Positions 34,287-43,356 of a stretch of DNA of 64,000 nucleotides are shown in pieces. Below the pieces are notes generated by a model. It worked only from the letters and a program-made list of their open reading frames with translations. It did no database searches and was not told where the DNA came from. The stretch is from NCBI RefSeq assembly GCF_900142645.1, contig NZ_FRBP01000011.1:123445-187444 (forward strand), in the 5' to 3' direction. Position 1 is the stretch's first letter, and every line of letters begins with the position of its first letter. Position numbers and translations under genes: made by a program. The stretch is from Eubacterium callanderi (GTDB lineage Bacteria; Bacillota; Clostridia; Eubacteriales; Eubacteriaceae).

Positions 34287-37200
34287 ATGGTAAAGCTACC
34301 CCTTGTGGAGCTTCTTTCCCTGCGGGCGGAAAGCGCCGCCGCAGAACAGGAAGTGTTTGACCGCCTGAAAGAACAGGCCGCCGCATGGGAGGAACAGGCC
34401 GGAAGAACCCTGTTTCTGGACAAAGCCCTTGAATATGCCCGGACGCTTCCCGTTACCCATACCGCAAACCAGTGGGAGGCCCCGGACGAATACCGCCATA
34501 TCCGCAGCAACATGGTCTACCAGATGGATTACTCCATTTCCGAGAACACCCGGTATGACAGCGCCGCCCAAAAATCCGTCCCCTACTCGTGGACACTCCG
34601 CTGGAGCCTCCGCACTAACGCGCCGGGCAGCTACCGGCAGGCCAAGATCGCCGGACAGGATCGGAAAGTCTTTGCCAGCCGGGAAGAACTGGACAAGTAC
34701 CTGAATGGCCGGATCAAAGCCCATGAACATTACTTTACCGAAATTTCCCCGGTCATCCCCAAGGAATACGCCGACTATTTCAAGGTCAACGGCTGCCTGC
34801 TCCCCGGCTACACCATCGAGGGAGAGGAACCGGCAAAAGCCGCAGAGCTTCCCGCGCAGGAAGAAACCGCGCAGCCGCAGCAGACCGCAGCCACCCCGGA
34901 AAGGAGGGAACCCGTGAACGAAGTATTTTCCATTTTTCTTGATAACCGCGCCGAAGCGCAGACCGGCGGGCCGCATGGGTACTGGCTTTCCCTGCCGACT
35001 ACCGCCGAACAGGTACAGGAAGCCCTAAAGGAAATCCACATTACCGCCGACAACCAGCAGGACTTGTTCATTGGCGGCTTTTCTGCCCCGGAGGGAAAAC
35101 TGCTGGAACTGCCGGAGGATTTAATCAAGGCCGCCAGCGTGGACGAACTGAACTTCCTTGCTACCCAGCTTCAAAGGCTGGACGCCGTGGAGCTTACGGA
35201 GCTGAACGCCGCCATGCAGTCCCCGGCAAAAATGCAGACCATCGGGCAGCTTTTGGACTACGCCGAAAACACCGATTGTTTTGTCTTAATCAACGCCAAG
35301 GACAACCGCAGTCTGGGGGAATATTACCTGAATGATTCCGGGCTGTTTGTCGTTCCCGACCCGTGGAAACCGGCCATTGACACCGACCGGCTGGGAAGTT
35401 TTATCGCCAGCGAGGAACAGGGAACCTTTACCGATTACGGCTATATCCTGCGAACCAGCGACGAATGGCAGCGCGTCCATGAGGGCCAGCCAGTGCCGGA
35501 GGAATACCGGGTGATGGCCTATCCCGCGCCGGAAATTCTGCGGGAGGAAAGCAAGGTGCAGCCGGAGGCGGCAGCGCCTACAAAGGCCCCGCAGCCTGTC
35601 ACCCCCATTCTCTTAAACGGCCAGAACAGCGCCGAGCGCATGAAAGAGATCACCGACCGGCTGGAAACCGGCATACAGGAGCTTTTCGAGAGTGAACGCT
35701 ACAAAGCCTATCTCACCACCATGTCCAAGTTCCACAGTTACAGCTTCAACAACACCCTCCTGATCGCCATGCAGGGCGGACAGCTTGTGGCGGGCTACAA
35801 CAAGTGGAGGGACGATTTTCACCGCAATGTAAAGAAAGGCGAAAAGGCCATCAAGATACTGGCCCCGGCCCCGTTCAAGGCGAAAAAGGAAGTGCAAAAG
35901 CTGGACGCACAGGGCAGGCCGGTGATGGGTAAGGACGGAAAGCCTGTTACCGAAGTACAGGAAATACAGGTTCCGGCCTTTAAAATCGTTTCCGTCTTTG
36001 ATGTGAGCCAGACCGAGGGGGAACCGCTGCCCTCTATCGGCGTGGAAGAACTGACCGGCAGCGTGGAACGCTACGGGGAATTTTTCAAGGCGCTGGAACA
36101 GACCTCCCCGGTTCCCATTGGTTTTGAGGACATTCCGGGCGGTTCCCACGGCTACTACCACCTGACGGAAAAGCGGATCGCCATTCAGGAGGGCATGAGC
36201 GAATTACAGACCCTAAAGACGGCCATCCATGAGATCGCCCATTCCAAGCTCCACGCCATCGACCCGGAAGCCACGGCCATAGAGCAGGCCGACCGCCCCG
36301 ACAGCCGCACCCGCGAGGTGCAGGCCGAAAGCGTGGCCTATGCCGTCTGCCAGCACTACGGGCTGGACACCTCCGACTATTCCTTTGGCTATGTGGCCGG
36401 TTGGAGTTCAGGCAAGGACTTGAAAGAGCTGAAAGCCTCCCTTGAAACCATCCGGGCCACCGCCCATGAGTTGATTACCACCATTGACGGCCACCTTGCC
36501 CAGCTTCAGCAACAGCGGCAGGCCCAGCAGGAACAGCCGCAGGCCGCACCGCTGGAACAGGCCGCCGAGCAACCAGACCCGGACAGCGTATTTTCCAAGC
36601 TGTCCCCCAAGCAACAGCAGGAAATGACCGCCAGCGTAAAGGCCATGCTGCAAACCCTCATTGACGCGGATTTGAAATCCACCGGCGAAGTGTCGCAGGG
36701 AACCAAGGAGGCGGCGCAGGCGCAGGGCTTTACCATTGCCGGGGATGGAACGCTGGAACAGGCAGAAGCCCCGCAGGAGGCCGCCTACCGTCTGGAAAGC
36801 GGCGAATATCTGTATATCCAGACATCGGAAACCGGATACGATTACACACTGTACGGCCCCGACTACAAAGAACTGGACGGAGGCCAGCTTGACAATCTCG
36901 ACCTATCCCTTGCGGAAGCCGGAAAAGAAATCCTTGCCATCCATGAGTTACCGGCTGGGACAATGGAACCCCTGACCGGCGACAGGCTGGATGATTTTCT
37001 GGAAGCTGCTGAACAGACCAACGCCATTCCCCAGCCGCAGGCGTGGAACGGGATCGACGGCCTTTTGAATGGAAAGCCGTTCATGCCGGAGGCGTCCCCG
37101 GCTGACCGGGCAGCCGCCCTGATTGAGCTGGCGGAGAAAAACGCCCCGCGTCTGGGCAGCGAGGAACGGCAGTTGATCGTGGCCTATGCCGAGGCCGTGG

Positions 37201-38849
37201 GCGATAACGACAAGGTGATCGGGCTTATCAACCGCCTGTGTGAACAGGGCTATGAACTACAAAAGGGCCAGATGGATTCCTTTGTGAAAAGCGAGATCGA
37301 AAGTGAGATTGCCGTTGCTAACGCCCAGCGGCAGATCGCGCAGAATCCGGCAGCGGAGCCGGTTGTCACGATCCTTTGGAGTGAAAGCCCCCATCTGAAA
37401 GACGGCCAGCAAATGCCGCTGCATGAAGCCGAGGCCGTTTTCAAGGAGCTGGACAGCGCCAGACGCCATGAACGGGAGCAACCGGGCTATACGGGCCATT
37501 GGTACGACAAGACCAAGTTCCGCATTGACTTTACCATGCAGGGCCAGCCGGACAACTACGAGGGGCGGCAGGACTTTGGCGACGGGGACGGTTCCCTGAT
37601 CCAGCATATCCGGGGCTACCATGAATACTACGCGCAGGATGAAAGCTGGAAAAACCATGTGCTGCACCATGAGGGGCCGGAGGCATGGGAGGCGGACAAG
37701 GCCCAGCGGGATATGCTTCTGCATGAGTTCGTCCCGTATATGGAGCTGCATTGCAATCTGGCCGCTATGGAGCAGGAGGCCCGGCGTCCGCTGCGATCCG
37801 TGGAAACCCTGACGCCGGAACAGACCGCTTATTTCAACGCGGTTTTGGACTATGTAAAAGAGTGCCGCCCGCTTCTCAATCAGGGCCAGTACCATTTGCC
37901 GGAGCCGCCGCAGCTTGCCGACTTCGACCAGAGCTTGCAGGACTACAAAAAACAGATCGAGGCAGAGCTGGAACAGGAGGCCGCCGCTGCCGGGCTGACG
38001 ATGGAGGAATATATTGCCTCCGACTATGAGGCCCCGGCGCAGCCCAACTTTTCCATCTACCAAGTGCCGCCCGGCCCAGAGGGGCGCGACTTCCGCTACC
38101 GTTCCTATGAGGACTTGCAGGCGGATGGGCTTTCGGTGGACAGGAAGAATTACCAGCTTGTCTACACCGCGCCGCTGGACAAAGACACCACACTGGACGA
38201 GATTTACCGCCGCTTCAACATAGAACATCCCTCCGATTACAAGGGACATTCCCTCTCTACGGGAGATATTGTGGTGTTCCGGCAGGATGGGAAACAGACC
38301 GCCTACTATGTGGACGAGGGGGCCGATTACCGGCAGGTGCCGGAGTTCTTCGCCCAGCCGGAAAAGCAGCTCACGCCGGACGAGTGCATGACCGGCGAAC
38401 AAATCCAGACGCCGAGGGGCCGTTTCTATCTGACCGACAGGAGCCGGGAACAGATGGAGGCCGCCGGGTATGGATTCCACCACCAGTCGGAGGACGGCAG
38501 GTATCTTATTATGGCAAACGGCACAAAGGCCTTTGCCATCCCCACCCAGCCAGAAAGCCATATCAAGACGGCGGAAATGTCCACCGAGCAGAACTACAAC
38601 ATGATTGACGGCATGATGAACAACGCCCCGTCCATGGAGGAACTGGAAGCAAGGGCGAAAGCCGGGGAACAGATTTCCCTTTTGGATGTGGCCGAGGCAG
38701 CCAAGGCGGAGGCCAAAAAGCCCAAGCAGACCCGAAAGACGACGCAGAAACAAAAGAAACCGTCCATCCGGGCGCAGCTTGCCGCCGCCAAGGAGGAACA
38801 GAAAAAGAAGCCCCCGGCGCGGGAAAAATCAAAAGAAATGGAGGTATGA
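34287..38849 (+). CDS. Large polyvalent protein: ArdC-like antirestriction domain plus zinc metallopeptidase and YodL module
   Basis: The protein has 1520 residues. Residues 1-200 are an element-specific N-terminal domain. An ArdC-type ssDNA-binding domain lies at about 446-600 (SAERMKEITDRLETGIQ, YSFNNTLLIAMQ). A metallopeptidase motif, AIHEIAHSKLH, is at about 647. Long Glu/Gln/Ala linkers follow, then further domains, and a YodL-like module, GDIVVFRQDGKQTAYYVD, near 1323. The C-terminus is Lys-rich. ArdC proteins shield incoming single-stranded DNA from restriction in a recipient. GC is much higher than in the genes to the left. Confidence 0.85.
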   Translation: MVKLPLVELLSLRAESAAAEQEVFDRLKEQAAAWEEQAGRTLFLDKALEYARTLPVTHTANQWEAPDEYRHIRSNMVYQMDYSISENTRYDSAAQKSVPYSWTLRWSLRTNAPGSYRQAKIAGQDRKVFASREELDKYLNGRIKAHEHYFTEISPVIPKEYADYFKVNGCLLPGYTIEGEEPAKAAELPAQEETAQPQQTAATPERREPVNEVFSIFLDNRAEAQTGGPHGYWLSLPTTAEQVQEALKEIHITADNQQDLFIGGFSAPEGKLLELPEDLIKAASVDELNFLATQLQRLDAVELTELNAAMQSPAKMQTIGQLLDYAENTDCFVLINAKDNRSLGEYYLNDSGLFVVPDPWKPAIDTDRLGSFIASEEQGTFTDYGYILRTSDEWQRVHEGQPVPEEYRVMAYPAPEILREESKVQPEAAAPTKAPQPVTPILLNGQNSAERMKEITDRLETGIQELFESERYKAYLTTMSKFHSYSFNNTLLIAMQGGQLVAGYNKWRDDFHRNVKKGEKAIKILAPAPFKAKKEVQKLDAQGRPVMGKDGKPVTEVQEIQVPAFKIVSVFDVSQTEGEPLPSIGVEELTGSVERYGEFFKALEQTSPVPIGFEDIPGGSHGYYHLTEKRIAIQEGMSELQTLKTAIHEIAHSKLHAIDPEATAIEQADRPDSRTREVQAESVAYAVCQHYGLDTSDYSFGYVAGWSSGKDLKELKASLETIRATAHELITTIDGHLAQLQQQRQAQQEQPQAAPLEQAAEQPDPDSVFSKLSPKQQQEMTASVKAMLQTLIDADLKSTGEVSQGTKEAAQAQGFTIAGDGTLEQAEAPQEAAYRLESGEYLYIQTSETGYDYTLYGPDYKELDGGQLDNLDLSLAEAGKEILAIHELPAGTMEPLTGDRLDDFLEAAEQTNAIPQPQAWNGIDGLLNGKPFMPEASPADRAAALIELAEKNAPRLGSEERQLIVAYAEAVGDNDKVIGLINRLCEQGYELQKGQMDSFVKSEIESEIAVANAQRQIAQNPAAEPVVTILWSESPHLKDGQQMPLHEAEAVFKELDSARRHEREQPGYTGHWYDKTKFRIDFTMQGQPDNYEGRQDFGDGDGSLIQHIRGYHEYYAQDESWKNHVLHHEGPEAWEADKAQRDMLLHEFVPYMELHCNLAAMEQEARRPLRSVETLTPEQTAYFNAVLDYVKECRPLLNQGQYHLPEPPQLADFDQSLQDYKKQIEAELEQEAAAAGLTMEEYIASDYEAPAQPNFSIYQVPPGPEGRDFRYRSYEDLQADGLSVDRKNYQLVYTAPLDKDTTLDEIYRRFNIEHPSDYKGHSLSTGDIVVFRQDGKQTAYYVDEGADYRQVPEFFAQPEKQLTPDECMTGEQIQTPRGRFYLTDRSREQMEAAGYGFHHQSEDGRYLIMANGTKAFAIPTQPESHIKTAEMSTEQNYNMIDGMMNNAPSMEELEARAKAGEQISLLDVAEAAKAEAKKPKQTRKTTQKQKKPSIRAQLAAAKEEQKKKPPAREKSKEMEV

Positions 38850-38852
38850 GGA

Positions 38853-39053
38853 ATGTATTTCACCGTGGAAGAAGAAAACCTGATCTGTCTGTACCACAAC
38901 GCCGACCGCCGCAGGACGGCGGCAAATCTCCGGGCAGCTTTGCCGGACATGGACAAGGAAATGGCGGCGCTGGCCTGCCAGACCGCCGATAAGCTGGACG
39001 CCATGAGCGACGCCGCCTTTGAGGCGCAGCGGTTCTATTTCACAGGCGAATAA
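38853..39053 (+). CDS. TTRAP-like (transposon-transfer assisting) small protein
   Basis: The 66-residue protein starts YFTVEEENLICLYH and ends with AALACQTADKLDAMSDAAF, the pattern of small transfer-assisting proteins encoded after ArdC-like genes in clostridial elements. It starts three bases after the upstream stop, behind AAATGGAGGT. No catalytic residues are expected. The family assignment is from memory of the pattern. Confidence 0.7.
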   Translation: MYFTVEEENLICLYHNADRRRTAANLRAALPDMDKEMAALACQTADKLDAMSDAAFEAQRFYFTGE

Positions 39054-39066
39054 CCCAAGCAGGCAA

Positions 39067-39115
39067 AAGCGCCGGGCGCGGGGGCTATATAGCCCTTGCG
39101 TCCGGCGCTTTTTTT
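39067..39115 (+). terminator. Terminator closing the ArdC-like operon
   Basis: AGCGCCGG (39068-39075) pairs with CCGGCGCT (39102-39109), a second short stem lies within the loop, and a run of seven T follows. Confidence 0.88.
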
Positions 39116-39275
39116 CGCGTGTCATACCAATCCATCCCGTTTTGATACATCAAACGTGACCGTTTGCAGCAGTGCAGGGATTATTCGCTTTGGCTGCTCT
39201 TTCGTTTCAACCTTCCCGATATACAGGCTGCGGCAGAATCAGGCAAACAAGGAGAAAGAAGCTACGCTGCCATTT

Positions 39276-39386
39276 GTAGAAAAAGTAACCTCTGATTCCG
39301 GGGGGAATGATAATAACACGCAGATATACTCCCGACTAAGAAAAAATCCCCCATATTTCAGGGCTTTTCCCCGTTGCTTTTTCTAC
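39276..39386. repeat. 111-bp inverted-repeat-bounded element, copy 1
   Basis: Begins GTAGAAAAAGTAA and ends TTGCTTTTTCTAC, imperfect 13-bp terminal inverted repeats. Near its right end, TATTTCAGGGCTTTTCCCCG matches copy 2 at 40639-40751. The two copies are in the same orientation and bracket two minus-strand genes. The 160 bases before it hold no gene. Confidence 0.72.
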
Positions 39387-39425
39387 GTATTCCCTGACAT
39401 TTTAGAACTCAACCAGAAATCCAAC

Positions 39426-39758
39426 TCAATTTGTGAGCAATCGGTAAATGGTAAGAGGAATATACCATACAGCAACCACCAGACGCCAGGTCAGGATGAC
39501 CCCGCCGATCAGGCCGCCTATTATAAAGTTCACCGCAATAATACCAACCGAACCGCCTAAGTCATATCCATGGGGAACCAGCCAGACAAACATCCTCCGA
39601 ATCCCAAAGGGAATCCCGCAACAGAGCCAGACATAAAAATATTCCGTTTCGCCGTTTTTGGTAAAAACAGACTTGAAGATCAAAAACAGAAACAGTGCGA
39701 TTACCAAGGTCAAAACAGTATGTTTCAAAAAATCTTTCCAAATCTCTCCGCGTGTCAT
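39426..39758 (-). CDS. DUF6050-like small membrane protein
   Basis: A 110-residue protein with three hydrophobic segments (about 13-30, 42-60 and 68-100). GGIPFGIRRMF-type residues in the middle and an IAVNFIIGGLIGG helix resemble small membrane proteins annotated DUF6050. The function is unknown. It is downstream of the methyltransferase on the same strand, 69 bases away, and lies inside the repeat-bracketed segment. Confidence 0.65.
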   Translation of the reverse strand: MTRGEIWKDFLKHTVLTLVIALFLFLIFKSVFTKNGETEYFYVWLCCGIPFGIRRMFVWLVPHGYDLGGSVGIIAVNFIIGGLIGGVILTWRLVVAVWYIPLTIYRLLTN

Positions 39759-39827
39759 TCTATCCCTCCATCCTATGTTGTAAGTAAGAAATCTCTATAA
39801 ATCCGAATTTTGAATCGGCGATTCCTC

Positions 39828-40466
39828 TTACCGTGCTTTCTCCGCCAGGAGACAAATCCAGTGTTGTTTCCGATTTACATGTGCGGCTATCTGGGAAAAG
39901 CCTGCATCTTTTAAGTATTGTGTCAACCGCTCCTGCGTAAAAATACGCATTCCATCGATGATACCAGCCCATTTTTCGTCTTTTGTGTTCCTACCATCCG
40001 ATTCATTCACAATCATAAATGTGCCACCCGGTTTCAGTACCCGCCAGACTTCTTGAAAGCTCTCCACTGGCCCCGGCCAGAAATAGACCGTTTCAAAGGC
40101 AGTGATCACATCAAATGTCGCCGCTTCAAAGGGAAGGCGGGACACATCCCCCTGCACAACGTTACATCTCCCAGCCTGCACCTCATTCCGATTGAATTGC
40201 TTTGTTTTGTCGCAAGCGACCTTGGAATAATCCAGGGCTGTCACTCTTGCCTCCGGAAACCGTTTTAAAAGTTCTGCGGTATTGCGTCCTCCACCACATC
40301 CGAAATCCGCCAGCATAGAATGAGCTGCCCCCGGTACATCTGGAAAATAGGAAAGGCCCCAATCGGAAACAGCGGCATGCCCTTGATTCATACCGTTGAC
40401 CATCAATTTCCCCATCCAACCGTTCGGCTTTCGGGTGTTGTTAAAAAACTGTTTGAGAATCCCCAT
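39828..40466 (-). CDS. Class I SAM-dependent methyltransferase
   Basis: The 212-residue protein has motif I ADFGCGGGRNT (about 53-63), an acidic motif II residue in VTALDYS, motif IV near FDVITAFETVYF, and LKPGGTFMIV. It belongs to the small-molecule methyltransferase superfamily; the substrate is unknown. It starts behind AGGAGGTTATTCC on the minus strand. A copy of the AGTTAG-N5-GCNAAC palindrome lies just upstream, between its -10 and the gene. It is cargo within a mobilization module. Confidence 0.85.
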   Translation of the reverse strand: MGILKQFFNNTRKPNGWMGKLMVNGMNQGHAAVSDWGLSYFPDVPGAAHSMLADFGCGGGRNTAELLKRFPEARVTALDYSKVACDKTKQFNRNEVQAGRCNVVQGDVSRLPFEAATFDVITAFETVYFWPGPVESFQEVWRVLKPGGTFMIVNESDGRNTKDEKWAGIIDGMRIFTQERLTQYLKDAGFSQIAAHVNRKQHWICLLAEKAR

Positions 40467-40490
40467 GGAATAACCTCCTTGCTCTTACTA

Positions 40491-40520
40491 AGTTCGCATT
40501 AACTAACTGATTTTATTATA
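40491..40520 (-). promoter_or_regulatory. Methyltransferase promoter -10 with palindromic operator
   Basis: On the minus strand, TATAAT (40520-40515) is followed by AGTTAGTTAATGCGAACT (40508-40491). The latter matches the AGTTAG-N5-GCNAAC pattern at 43321-43338 and 44353-44406. No convincing -35 is seen. Confidence 0.55.
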
Positions 40521-40638
40521 TAGAAACTCCATCGAAAAATCTACTGATTTTTCAAGGATATATGATTGTGGGGAAAGCCATAGGAAAAAGAAACAGAATG
40601 GCAACGCAGAAATGAGAGCGGGATATCGGTATCACCTT

Positions 40639-40751
40639 GTAGAAAAAGTAAATGCCGCTTCCAGGAGAAAAGGTAGTAACATAGTACCCACCCCTCTGAC
40701 CAAAGGAAAAAGCCCTGATATTTCAGGGCCTTTTCCCATTACTTTTTCTAC
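40639..40751. repeat. 113-bp inverted-repeat-bounded element, copy 2
   Basis: Perfect 13-bp ends, GTAGAAAAAGTAA and TTACTTTTTCTAC. It contains GCCCTGAAATATCAGGGC (minus strand) followed by T, which would terminate the cysteine-rich gene at 40748-41101; that gene's TAG lies inside the repeat end. Confidence 0.75.
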
Positions 40752-41101
40752 GCATGCTCCCGGTGTTTCCTTGCCCACAGCTTCTTGCTCTGGCGCTTGC
40801 GTTTCTTGGCACAGTCTGGACAGTAGAGGCAGTTTGGACGTCTGGGAGAAAACAGTGCCCCGCATTCCCGGCAACGCCGCGCTTGGCTTCGCTCCATCAG
40901 TTCGGCATAAAGTGTCGCGTCCAGCGGGAGGACGGCAGCCTGAAACCATCGGCACAGCACGGAATAGGAAATGCTCTGCACACAGACACATTCCTCGCCA
41001 TCGTCCAGCAGGAGGCAGTTTCCGTCACAGTAATTACAACACTCATGCGTGAGCCGCCGGGCCTTGAGGTACTGGCGGTAATTCATTCTCGGTATGTTCA
41101 T
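40748..41101 (-). CDS. Cysteine-rich zinc-ribbon-like protein of mobilization modules
   Basis: The 117-residue protein has CCNYCDGNCLLLDDGEECVC near residue 22 and a second cluster, CRECGALFSPRRPNCLYCPDC, around residues 77-97. Both look like zinc-binding ribbons. A very basic tail (KKRKRQSKKLWARKH) follows. The start overlaps the relaxase stop by four bases (ATGA), so it is co-translated with mob genes. The family is common near MOBP relaxases of Bacillota; its role is unknown. Confidence 0.7.
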   Translation of the reverse strand: MNIPRMNYRQYLKARRLTHECCNYCDGNCLLLDDGEECVCVQSISYSVLCRWFQAAVLPLDATLYAELMERSQARRCRECGALFSPRRPNCLYCPDCAKKRKRQSKKLWARKHREHA

Positions 41102-42432
41102 AGCTCCTGTATCTGCTCCTTTCCCGGCGTCACCCGCAAAATGCTGTCCACATTCTGCTTGATAATGCCGTATTCTTTCAGCTCTTTCTTTACCTCGTTA
41201 TACTGTTCTGACAGCCGTTCCCGTTCTCCGTCCAGCTTTTTATACTCGGCTTTGAGCGCATACAGATTGGGGAGCTTCTTCATCCCGGCCTCTTTGAGCG
41301 CCCTCGCCGCAGCTTCATACAAAATAAGCTGGCTCTCATGCTCTCGCCGGAACGCGGCCTTGTCTTTGGCCCTGTGGTATTCCAGCGCCACGGGCCTGGT
41401 CTGCTTGTAGGTGGAAATCTGCTTTATCAGCAGAGCCATTTCTCCAAGGCGGCGCTCCACTGCTTTCAGGGCAGCGGCGGCTTCGTCGTTGGCTGTGCTG
41501 ATCTCGTCCAGCCTGCTTTCCAAGCCCTCGTAGCTCTCAATCTGGTGTTCCGTCAGGAAGTTTAAGGCTTTGGCGGCCTGCTTCAAGTTGTAGAGCTTCG
41601 CCCACCGCGCATAGCCCGCCGATTGCTGCGCCTTGATATTGTTTTCAATCTCAATACGCAAGGAAATTCCCTGTTCCACTTTACGCTTCGGCCCTCTGTC
41701 CACAGCCAGCCCCTTGATACGCCGGGTAATGGCTTCTTCGGTGTAGTCCACCCCCAAGGTTTTGCAGCGGGTAAAGCGTTCCTGTCCGGGGGAGCGGAAT
41801 GAAATGAATTTCCCGCGTTTCATCTCGTAGCCCTGCGCCTCCATGAGCCGCAGGAAACTGTCAAAATCTCTGGCCTGCGGGATGGCCGCGTCAATGGCGG
41901 TTTTCAGCTTTGCTTTCCAGCTCTTGCCCTTGCGCTGGGCGTCCCATTCGGCATAGCTCTTTCCCTTGTCCTTGCCCGGCATCACCACGGACAGGCCGTG
42001 TTCCCTGCACAGCCGGTCATTGGTGCGCCGGATATAGGCATAGCTCTGGCGGTTGGAAATATACTTGCGCTGGTTTGCCATATCCACCGCGCAGAAAATG
42101 ATGTGGTTATGCAGATGGCCCTTGTCTATGTGGGTGGTTATCACATAGGGATATTTCCCGCCAAGCACTTCATCGGCAAGCTGCCGCCCGATCTCGTGGG
42201 CCTGCTCCGGCGTGGTTTCGCCCGGCTCAAAAGCTTGTATCAGGTGGTGAGCCAGATTGTTGCCTTTCTTGAGCGCCTGATCTAACAGCATTTGAAACTC
42301 AATATCCGCCGTTTCATAGGAACAGCCATAGGAAGAAACGAACAGCTTTTCATCGGTCTTGTCCGGGTTCTCGATGTAGTCCAGCGCTTTTCTCAGCGTT
42401 GACTTGATAGGATGTATCTTTGTAACTGCCAT
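41098..42432 (-). CDS. MOBP-type relaxase / mobilization nuclease
   Basis: The 444-residue protein has the relaxase domain at the N-terminus: likely catalytic Tyr19 in ALDYIENPDKT, a GNNLAHHLIQAFEPGETTP stretch, and the metal-binding HIDKGHLHNHI triad (101-111). The remainder is helical coiled coil. It nicks oriT and leads the strand into the recipient, using another element's secretion apparatus, since no type IV secretion genes are in this window. It overlaps mobC by 40 bases. The candidate oriT lies upstream of mobC. Confidence 0.93.
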   Translation of the reverse strand: MAVTKIHPIKSTLRKALDYIENPDKTDEKLFVSSYGCSYETADIEFQMLLDQALKKGNNLAHHLIQAFEPGETTPEQAHEIGRQLADEVLGGKYPYVITTHIDKGHLHNHIIFCAVDMANQRKYISNRQSYAYIRRTNDRLCREHGLSVVMPGKDKGKSYAEWDAQRKGKSWKAKLKTAIDAAIPQARDFDSFLRLMEAQGYEMKRGKFISFRSPGQERFTRCKTLGVDYTEEAITRRIKGLAVDRGPKRKVEQGISLRIEIENNIKAQQSAGYARWAKLYNLKQAAKALNFLTEHQIESYEGLESRLDEISTANDEAAAALKAVERRLGEMALLIKQISTYKQTRPVALEYHRAKDKAAFRREHESQLILYEAAARALKEAGMKKLPNLYALKAEYKKLDGERERLSEQYNEVKKELKEYGIIKQNVDSILRVTPGKEQIQEL

Positions 42433-42722
42433 ATCTGTGCCAGCGCCCCCTTGATGTCCTCCACGTCCTGCTCGTACACAGCCCCGGTACTGTTGATACG
42501 CCTTGCAATCTGGTTGACGTTGACGCCGATTTTTTGCAGCTCTGCGGTCTGCGCCCGGATGTCGCTGGTGTCCATGTGGACGATATAGCCGTCGATCAGC
42601 ACTTTCCGGGCGTAGGCAGAAAAGTTCCTTGTGCCAAGCTGGGCCATCTTCGCTTGAATGAGCGCCCTTTCCTCCGGCGTCACGGGGACGCGCAGCACAA
42701 ACTTCCGTTTTCGGTTTGCCAT
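42393..42722 (-). CDS. mobC: MobC relaxosome accessory protein
   Basis: The 109-residue protein starts MANRKRKF at 42722. It has a ribbon-helix-helix-like N-terminal part (FVLRVPVTPEERALI) and the typical MobC core KIGVNVNQIARRINSTG near residue 70. MobC helps open DNA at oriT. The upstream GGAAGGTAAG site favours the start at 42722 over an in-frame ATG six codons earlier. Confidence 0.92.
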   Translation of the reverse strand: MANRKRKFVLRVPVTPEERALIQAKMAQLGTRNFSAYARKVLIDGYIVHMDTSDIRAQTAELQKIGVNVNQIARRINSTGAVYEQDVEDIKGALAQIWQLQRYILSSQR

Positions 42723-42742
42723 TTTCTTACCTTCCTTCATTC

Positions 42743-42818
42743 AGGGGTTTGGGGACTTCCCCAAGATACAAACGGGAAGCCGTTTGCCGGGAGTGTAGCC
42801 ACACTCCCTATGCTTGCT
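42743..42818 (-). other. Candidate oriT, right copy (next to mobC)
   Basis: Read toward mobC: a 36-bp block (42818-42783) with the palindrome GGGAGTGT/ACACTCCC, then GGGGAAGTCCCCAAACCCCT (42762-42743), ending 20 bases before the mobC start. Its location directly upstream of mobC and the relaxase is the usual place for oriT. The left copy is its inverted partner. Confidence 0.72.
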
Positions 42819-43291
42819 GTTTTTCTTTTCCTCCACTCCTAATACTCTGAAAAGCTTTCAAACTACCCGCAAAATAGCGCTTTGGAAAGAAAAATTTGCA
42901 AAAAAATAAGAGGCCTTTTTGTGGCCTCCACAACACACAGAATAGAGAATATTATTTTGTGTACTGGTCAATAATTGTGCTGATAAACTGTGAAAAATGA
43001 TATTCACTTTGTGTGCCTTCCTCTATCTGTTGGTTAAGAGAAAAATTTTCAGTTCCTAGGCTCTTTCGGTTTGTTCTATATTGTGTTGACATTACTCTTA
43101 TATCTGATCAGGCTTCATGGTCTGCATATAGCGTTGTTTTCAGAGTTTATTAGCACAGAGGCTTTTGAACGGCTCCAGGCTGCCTGCCCTCATCAAGAAA
43201 CAATAACATAATTTGCCCGTGCAGCAACGGACAAAGCGTCTTCGCTTCCTCTACCAATACTGTTATCTGCAAGTCTTACTTTGGCTTTATC
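42819..43291. other. Intergenic region between oriT and the AraC gene
   Basis: No gene is supported. A GAGGCC/GGCCTC hairpin at about 42911-42928 has a T-rich tail when read on the minus strand and may be a terminator pointing toward mobC. The rest shows no recognisable element. Confidence 0.5.
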
Positions 43292-43338
43292 TTGACTGCT
43301 TCCTTCAAATGGCATATTATAGTTAGAAGCAGCTAACC
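43292..43338 (+). promoter_or_regulatory. Promoter and palindromic operator of the AraC-type gene
   Basis: TTGACT (43292-43297), a 17-base spacer and TATTAT (43315-43320) make a good sigma-A promoter. Directly after it is AGTTAGAAGCAGCTAACC (43321-43338), overlapping the expected start site, which suggests repression. The same pattern recurs at two other promoters of this module. Confidence 0.7.
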
Positions 43339-43356
43339 AAAAGGAGGGCTATTCTG

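Noticed and set aside
37257..38753. 498-codon open frame on the minus strand
   Set aside because: It is antisense to the ArdC-like polyprotein, whose domains are recognisable. High GC and biased third positions explain the long antisense frame; the translation is Leu/Arg/Gly-rich and has no domain.
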